A program made the position numbers and the translations under genes. The notes under the pieces were generated by a model. It was not told where the DNA came from. It was given only the letters and a program-made list of their open reading frames with translations, and ran no database searches. Positions 59,820 through 64,000 of a DNA stretch of 64,000 nt are shown here, in pieces. Each line of letters begins with the position of its first letter. The first letter of the stretch is position 1. Source of the stretch: PALSA-1316 sp964499365 (GTDB lineage: Bacteria > Nitrospirota > Thermodesulfovibrionia > Thermodesulfovibrionales > UBA6898); the NCBI GenBank assembly GCA_964499365.1, contig CAZCKU010000001.1, forward strand, positions 372,001 through 436,000, read 5' to 3'.

Positions 59820-60892
59820 ACGATATCGTTGAAAGAATAAGGGATCTGATGAAACGCATCAGCAGGCCTGTCAGACTGATGGAGGTCTGCGGTACGCATA
59901 CCGTGGCGATCTTCAGGCACGGCATCCGGAACCTGCTGCCGGAGAACATTTCGCTTCTGAGCGGACCGGGCTGCCCCGTCTGTGTCACCGCGATCAGGGA
60001 TGTGGATACCGCGATCGCAATCGCAAAGACTGACGAGGTCATCCTCACAACCTTCGGCGACATGATGCGCGTGCCCGGAGACAGGAAATCCCTCTCCGAT
60101 GCAAAGGCTGAAGGGGCTGATATCAGGATCGTCTATTCCCCTCTGGATGCGCTGAAGATCGCAGCTGATAACCCCCGCAAGAAGGTCGTTTTTTTTGCAA
60201 CCGGGTTCGAGACGACCTCACCCCTGGTCGCCGGCACGGTCCTTGAGGCCGAGCGCAGAGGTGTTCCGAATTTCTCTATCTATTCCGTGCATAAAACCGT
60301 TCCGCCGGCACTCAGGGCGCTGCTCGACTCGGGCGAGGTGAAGGTCGACGGCTTTATTCTGCCCGGGCATGTCAGCACGGTGATCGGCAGCGGACCCTAT
60401 GCATTTCTTGCCGCTGATTACGGGAAACCGTCGGTCATTACCGGTTTTGACGGGCCGGATATCCTCTCGGGGATTCTTATGATTTTGACCGGGATCGAAT
60501 CGGGAAAAGCAGGGGTCGGGATCCAGTATTCGCGTGTCGTCAGACCCGAGGGGAACCCGCGTGCCGTCGGCATCCTGAGCGAACTCTTTGAACCTGAAGA
60601 CGCTGCATGGCGGGGGATCGGCATTCTCCCCGGCAGCGGCCTCAGACTGCGCGAACAGTACCGGCATCGTGAGATCAGAAATGTCCTGAAACTCGACGTG
60701 CCGGCCGGCAGCGAGCCGAAGGCCTGCTCCTGCGGCGAGATTCTGAAGGGGATCAAGATGCCGCATGAATGTGCCCTTTTCGGAAAGGCCTGCACCCCTG
60801 AGAGGCCGGTGGGCGCCTGCATGGTCAGCGCCGAAGGGAGCTGTTCGGCATATTATAAATATAAGGCGGTCTTCGACCATGAGAGGGAATAG
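59816..60892 (+). CDS. hypD: HypD, hydrogenase Fe(CN)2CO assembly protein
   Basis: A 358-residue protein overlapping hypF by ATGA. Conserved HypD elements: MEVCGTHTVAIF, LLSGPGCPVCVT (central Cys pair), TFGDMMRVPG and VFFATGFETTSP. A C-terminal [4Fe-4S] site is supplied by ACSCGEILKG and the later CALFGKACTPE and GACMVSAEGSC. HypD works with HypC to assemble the iron-cyanide unit of [NiFe] hydrogenase. hypC is not next to it. Confidence 0.95.
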   Translation: MNDIVERIRDLMKRISRPVRLMEVCGTHTVAIFRHGIRNLLPENISLLSGPGCPVCVTAIRDVDTAIAIAKTDEVILTTFGDMMRVPGDRKSLSDAKAEGADIRIVYSPLDALKIAADNPRKKVVFFATGFETTSPLVAGTVLEAERRGVPNFSIYSVHKTVPPALRALLDSGEVKVDGFILPGHVSTVIGSGPYAFLAADYGKPSVITGFDGPDILSGILMILTGIESGKAGVGIQYSRVVRPEGNPRAVGILSELFEPEDAAWRGIGILPGSGLRLREQYRHREIRNVLKLDVPAGSEPKACSCGEILKGIKMPHECALFGKACTPERPVGACMVSAEGSCSAYYKYKAVFDHERE

Positions 60893-60928
60893 GTCGTATA
60901 GGACCTATAGAGGGCTGTCGGGGGTTTT

Positions 60929-61927
60929 GTGGAGCTGATCCACCTCGGACACGGCAGCGGCGGCAGGATGATGCACCAGCTGGTCCGTGACTATTTTGCC
61001 CCGGCCTTTGAAATGGCCTCACTCAATGATTCTGCACTGCTCGGCACCATGCCTTCGGGCAGGGTAGCAGTTACAACCGATTCCTATGTTATTTCCCCGA
61101 TTTTTTTTCCGGGCGGCGATATCGGGCTCCTCTCCATATGCGGCACGGTCAACGACCTTTCGGTCTCCGGTGCACGTCCCCTGTATCTGACCGCAGGGTT
61201 CATTATCGAGGAAGGCTTTCCGCTGGCCGACCTGAAAAGGATACTCGACTCGATGAGTGCGGCGGCAGCGAGGATCGGGGTGAAGATCGTCGCCGGTGAT
61301 ACAAAGGTCGTCGACCGGGGGAAGGCTGACGGGATCTTTATCAATACCGCAGGCATCGGCGTTGTCGAAGACGGCGTTGATATATCTCCCCTGAACATCA
61401 GGCCCGGCGACAGGGTGATCCTCAGCGGGCCGGTCGGCAGGCATGGGATCTCGGTGATGGCCGAGCGTAACGGCATCAGCTTTGATCCTCCGGTCCTGAG
61501 CGATGTCTGGCCGCTGAACCGGCTGACCGGGAGGATGCTTGCAGCAACAAAATCGATCAGGGTGATGAGAGATCCCACCCGCGGTGGCGTGGCAACGACG
61601 CTGAAGGAACTGGCCCAGGACTCCGGACTCTGCATCGTCGTGCATGAAGACCGGGTAGAGGTGCCGGGCGGTGTGCGGGGGGCCTGCGAACTGCTGGGTC
61701 TTGATCCGCTGTACATAGCGAACGAGGGCATATTGATCGCCATCGTGGACCAGGCCCATGCGGACCTGCTGGTTGCGGCGATGCGCCGGGACGAGGCCGG
61801 ACGGTCTGCTGCCATCATCGGCGAGGTGGAGCTGACTCCTGCGAGGACCGTGCTCTTGAAAACCTCCCTGGGCGGGATTAGAATAATGGATATGCTTGCA
61901 GGGGACCAGTTGCCGAGGATATGCTAG
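60929..61927 (+). CDS. hypE: HypE, thiocarbamate-dehydrating ligand synthase
   Basis: A 332-residue protein, GTG start after a 36-base gap. HypE motifs: HGSGGRMMHQL, TTDSYVISPIFFPGGD, GTVNDLSVSGARP, RDPTRGGVATTLKE, and the C-terminal PRIC, whose Cys is the thiocarbamate acceptor from HypF. Ends the hypFDE operon. Confidence 0.95.
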   Translation: MELIHLGHGSGGRMMHQLVRDYFAPAFEMASLNDSALLGTMPSGRVAVTTDSYVISPIFFPGGDIGLLSICGTVNDLSVSGARPLYLTAGFIIEEGFPLADLKRILDSMSAAAARIGVKIVAGDTKVVDRGKADGIFINTAGIGVVEDGVDISPLNIRPGDRVILSGPVGRHGISVMAERNGISFDPPVLSDVWPLNRLTGRMLAATKSIRVMRDPTRGGVATTLKELAQDSGLCIVVHEDRVEVPGGVRGACELLGLDPLYIANEGILIAIVDQAHADLLVAAMRRDEAGRSAAIIGEVELTPARTVLLKTSLGGIRIMDMLAGDQLPRIC

Positions 61928-62025
61928 GAAGCAGCAGCGGTGCTGTCTTTTGCCGGTGGCCGCATGCATTGGGATGACAACGTCTGATTTCACGTGAAGG
62001 TGCTGACCGGGCCGATGGGGGACTT

Positions 62026-62463
62026 ATGACACATGAAGGGGAAAAGGTTGTCTGTCGCTATGCTGACGGGCGTCTTCTGAAGGGGTATGTCCAGGACTTC
62101 GATCCGGAGGTGCCGGTGATGACCGTCAGGGACGGGACAGACGGAAACGGGCTTGCCGTGAGGGTGGATGACCTGAAGGCTGTTTTTTTTGTCAGGACCT
62201 TTGAAGGCGACCAGAGTTACCGGGAACGGAAGATCTACGGGGCGACCCGCGCGAAAGGCAACAGGGTCTTCATAAAATTTAAGGACGGGGAATCGCTCAT
62301 CGGGTTTCTCGAAGGTGACGTCCCCTGGAAGCGGGGGTTTTTCCTGTCACGCAAAGAGATGGCCCAGCAGGGATTTTTTATCCTGCCTGTTGATGAGGGG
62401 GCTAACAACGTGAAGGTTTTCGTTGTCGCGGCAGCCGTGAACGATGTGACCGTCGTCCCGTAG
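62026..62463 (+). CDS. Small conserved protein, DUF6982-like
   Basis: A 145-residue protein, all beta by appearance: VVCRYADGRLLKGYVQDF, PEVPVMTVRDG, AVFFVRTFEGD, FKDGESLIGFLEG, FILPVDEGANNVKVFVV. It resembles small PilZ/Sm-like domain proteins described as DUF6982; this is from memory only. It is downstream of hypE by 98 bases. Role unknown. Confidence 0.6.
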   Translation: MTHEGEKVVCRYADGRLLKGYVQDFDPEVPVMTVRDGTDGNGLAVRVDDLKAVFFVRTFEGDQSYRERKIYGATRAKGNRVFIKFKDGESLIGFLEGDVPWKRGFFLSRKEMAQQGFFILPVDEGANNVKVFVVAAAVNDVTVVP

Positions 62464-62492
62464 CATATTATTTCTGCGCAAGGAGATCACTG

Positions 62493-63212
62493 ATGATTCT
62501 TGGAGTGAATATAGATCACATAGCAACGCTTCGCCAGGCGCGCCTTGGAACAGACCCTGATCCCGTGATGGCGGCGACGCTTGCGATCCTGGGCGGAGCC
62601 GACGGCATCACGCTGCACCTGCGGGAAGACCGCAGACATGTCAATGACCGCGACCTCGAGATGCTGAGGAACTTTGTTGCGGTTGAACTGAACCTCGAGA
62701 TGGCGGCGACCGATGAGATGGTCCGGATCGCGTCCAGGAGGCTTCCGGACATGGTGACGCTGGTGCCGGAGAAGAGAAGGGAACTGACGACCGAGGGCGG
62801 GCTCGACGTCCGGATGAACATGAAGGCAGTGAAAAAGACAATAAAGATACTCCATGACAAGGGTATTCTGGTCAGCCTTTTCATTAACCCCGAGAAGGCC
62901 GATATCGAGGCCTCAAAGGAGAGCGGCGCCGATATGGTCGAAATACATACCGGGTGTTATGCAAACGAGAAGGGAACAAAACAGCAGAGAGAACTCTGCC
63001 GGGTCGTCGGGGCGGTCGAAAAATCGGTTGAGCTGGGACTGCTCGCCAACGCAGGGCATGGGCTGAACTACACGAATGTCACGGCTATAGCAGGTATCGA
63101 TGGGATTCGCGGGCTGTACATCGGTCACAGCATCATCGCCCGCGCCGTGCTTGTCGGCATGGAGCGTGCGGTCAGGGAGATGAAGGATCTCATGGATCGG
63201 GGCTGCAGGTGA
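62493..63212 (+). CDS. pdxJ: Pyridoxine 5'-phosphate synthase
   Basis: A 239-residue TIM-barrel protein; RBS AAGGAGA. Full-length PdxJ signature: ILGVNIDHIATLRQAR, GGADGITLHLREDRRH, MVTLVPEKRRELTTEGGL, SLFINPEKADIEASKES and NAGHGLNYTN. It makes the pyridoxal phosphate precursor. Stops with a GTGA overlap into acpS. Confidence 0.97.
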   Translation: MILGVNIDHIATLRQARLGTDPDPVMAATLAILGGADGITLHLREDRRHVNDRDLEMLRNFVAVELNLEMAATDEMVRIASRRLPDMVTLVPEKRRELTTEGGLDVRMNMKAVKKTIKILHDKGILVSLFINPEKADIEASKESGADMVEIHTGCYANEKGTKQQRELCRVVGAVEKSVELGLLANAGHGLNYTNVTAIAGIDGIRGLYIGHSIIARAVLVGMERAVREMKDLMDRGCR

Positions 63213-63580
63213 TCTTCGGTATCGGTACGGATATTGTGCGTACCGGGAGGCTGAAGGCTGCTGTCGAGCGCTGGGGTGACCGTTTTCTCAAGCGGGTCTA
63301 TACCGACGGGGAGATAGCCTATGCGTACAGAAAGTCCAATCCCTTCCTGTCCCTTGCCGCCCGGTTCGCTGCCAAGGAGGCCCTGATCAAGGCGGTCGGC
63401 AAGAGGCTGCCGGTGGCCATGGCCGATATCGAGATCGTGAACAATGAAGAAGGAGGCCCTTCGATCAGTCCCCGGGGAAACCTCAGGACCTATTTTGAGC
63501 AGGAGAAGATCCGGCAGACGCACGTCAGCCTCAGTCATGAAGACGACTACAGCATCGCCTTCGTGGTTCTGGAGAAATAG
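63209..63580 (+). CDS. acpS: Holo-[acyl-carrier-protein] synthase
   Basis: A 123-residue protein starting at the GTG that overlaps pdxJ. Motifs: GIGTDIVRTGRL (Mg-binding Asp), RFAAKEALIKA (Glu ligand) and a basic C-terminal half. It transfers phosphopantetheine to apo-ACP. Confidence 0.95.
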   Translation: MIFGIGTDIVRTGRLKAAVERWGDRFLKRVYTDGEIAYAYRKSNPFLSLAARFAAKEALIKAVGKRLPVAMADIEIVNNEEGGPSISPRGNLRTYFEQEKIRQTHVSLSHEDDYSIAFVVLEK

Positions 63581-63581
63581 G

Positions 63582-64000
63582 ATGAAGGTAGTCACTGCCG
63601 AAGAGATGAGAGATATCGACCGCAGGACGATTGGCGAGTACGGCATCTCGGGTGAGGTCCTTATGGAGAGGGCCGGTCTCTGTGTCGCAAAAAGGGTCAG
63701 AGAGCTCTTCGGACAGAGGAAAGTTCTGGTCCTGGCCGGCGGTGGCAATAACGGAGGAGACGGGTTCGTTGCAGCGCGGCAGCTTTTCAACGAGGGCTGG
63801 AAGGTCACGGTCGTTCTGACTGCAAAGGAAGGTACACTCAGTCCCGGTTGTCGCCTGCAGTGCCGCTCCGCAAAAAAACTCGGGATACCGGTTGAATTCC
63901 GTACCACGCTCGGGCCAAAGGACCTTCATGGTGCGGTGGTGATCGACGCGATCTTCGGCACCGGGCTAAGCAAGCCGATTACCGGGCCGGTCTCAGGGAT
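63582..64000 (+). CDS. nnr: NAD(P)H-hydrate epimerase (Nnr/YjeF), truncated by window end
   Basis: 139 residues visible, starting one base after the acpS stop (ATG 63582). Epimerase domain: MKVVTAEEMRDIDRRTI, EVLMERAG, VLAGGGNNGGDGFVAARQL and DAIFGTGLSKPITGP. The remainder lies beyond the window, so whether a C-terminal dehydratase is fused cannot be told. Confidence 0.9.
   Translation, partial: MKVVTAEEMRDIDRRTIGEYGISGEVLMERAGLCVAKRVRELFGQRKVLVLAGGGNNGGDGFVAARQLFNEGWKVTVVLTAKEGTLSPGCRLQCRSAKKLGIPVEFRTTLGPKDLHGAVVIDAIFGTGLSKPITGPVSG

Overview
The window looks like the chromosome of an anaerobic, cytochrome-rich bacterium, most likely Nitrospirota (Thermodesulfovibrionia-like) or possibly a Geobacter-like Desulfobacterota. 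The reasons are the many multiheme c-type cytochromes (including the CX4CH variant motif), System II (ResB/CcsA) cytochrome maturation, NHL-repeat lipoproteins, several cobalamin-binding radical SAM proteins and a hydrogenase-maturation set. This is inferred from gene content; no rRNA is present to confirm it.

Layout. (1) 0-4.1 kb: the end of an unknown gene, a lipoprotein and a membrane-bound spermidine-synthase-like protein. (2) 4.2-30.6 kb: a long, mostly plus-strand locus for extracellular or periplasmic electron transfer. It holds a nine-heme cytochrome, two NHL lipoproteins, three paralogous four-heme cytochromes, a parvulin chaperone, an outer-membrane beta-barrel with an Asn-Gly tract, an eight-motif cytochrome, an FG-GAP/propeller protein translationally coupled to a 1,891-residue cytochrome with about 45 heme-motif candidates, a 1,209-residue hybrid cytochrome, a propeller protein and ResB. 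(3) 30.7-37.7 kb: a minus-strand block of unknown pathway with two glycosyltransferases and three radical SAM enzymes. It lies between resB and ccsA and is bracketed by dispersed repeats. (4) 38.2-43.3 kb: ccsA, a lipoprotein, a DUF559 nuclease inside inverted repeats, and a radical SAM/LuxE-like pair. (5) 43.5-47 kb: a pseudopilin-like protein, a small membrane protein, HicAB, a BchE-like radical SAM protein and tRNA-Leu(UAG). (6) 47.1-50.2 kb: an ECF sigma/anti-sigma pair divergent from a secreted protein, with near-identical sigma-E-like promoters facing both ways. (7) 50.3-55.1 kb: a NarL-type response regulator, a sensor kinase with a CXXCH heme motif in its sensor domain, and a cytochrome b plus a 13-heme cytochrome. 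(8) 55.2-57.4 kb: a membrane protein, an M48/M56-like peptidase and an SGNH hydrolase. (9) 57.5-64 kb: hypF-hypD-hypE, then a small conserved protein, pdxJ, acpS and nnr (cut by the window end).

Two repeat families recur. One is a 126-153 bp MITE-like element with 13-17 bp terminal inverted repeats and TA-like ends, often sitting on a stop codon. The other is a G/C-rich palindromic repeat that flanks the DUF559 nuclease and also appears in frame inside hypF. The most promising leads are the giant cytochrome locus, the heme-motif sensor kinase beside a quinol-oxidising module, the DUF559-linked repeat, and the radical SAM/glycosyltransferase island that splits the cytochrome maturation genes.
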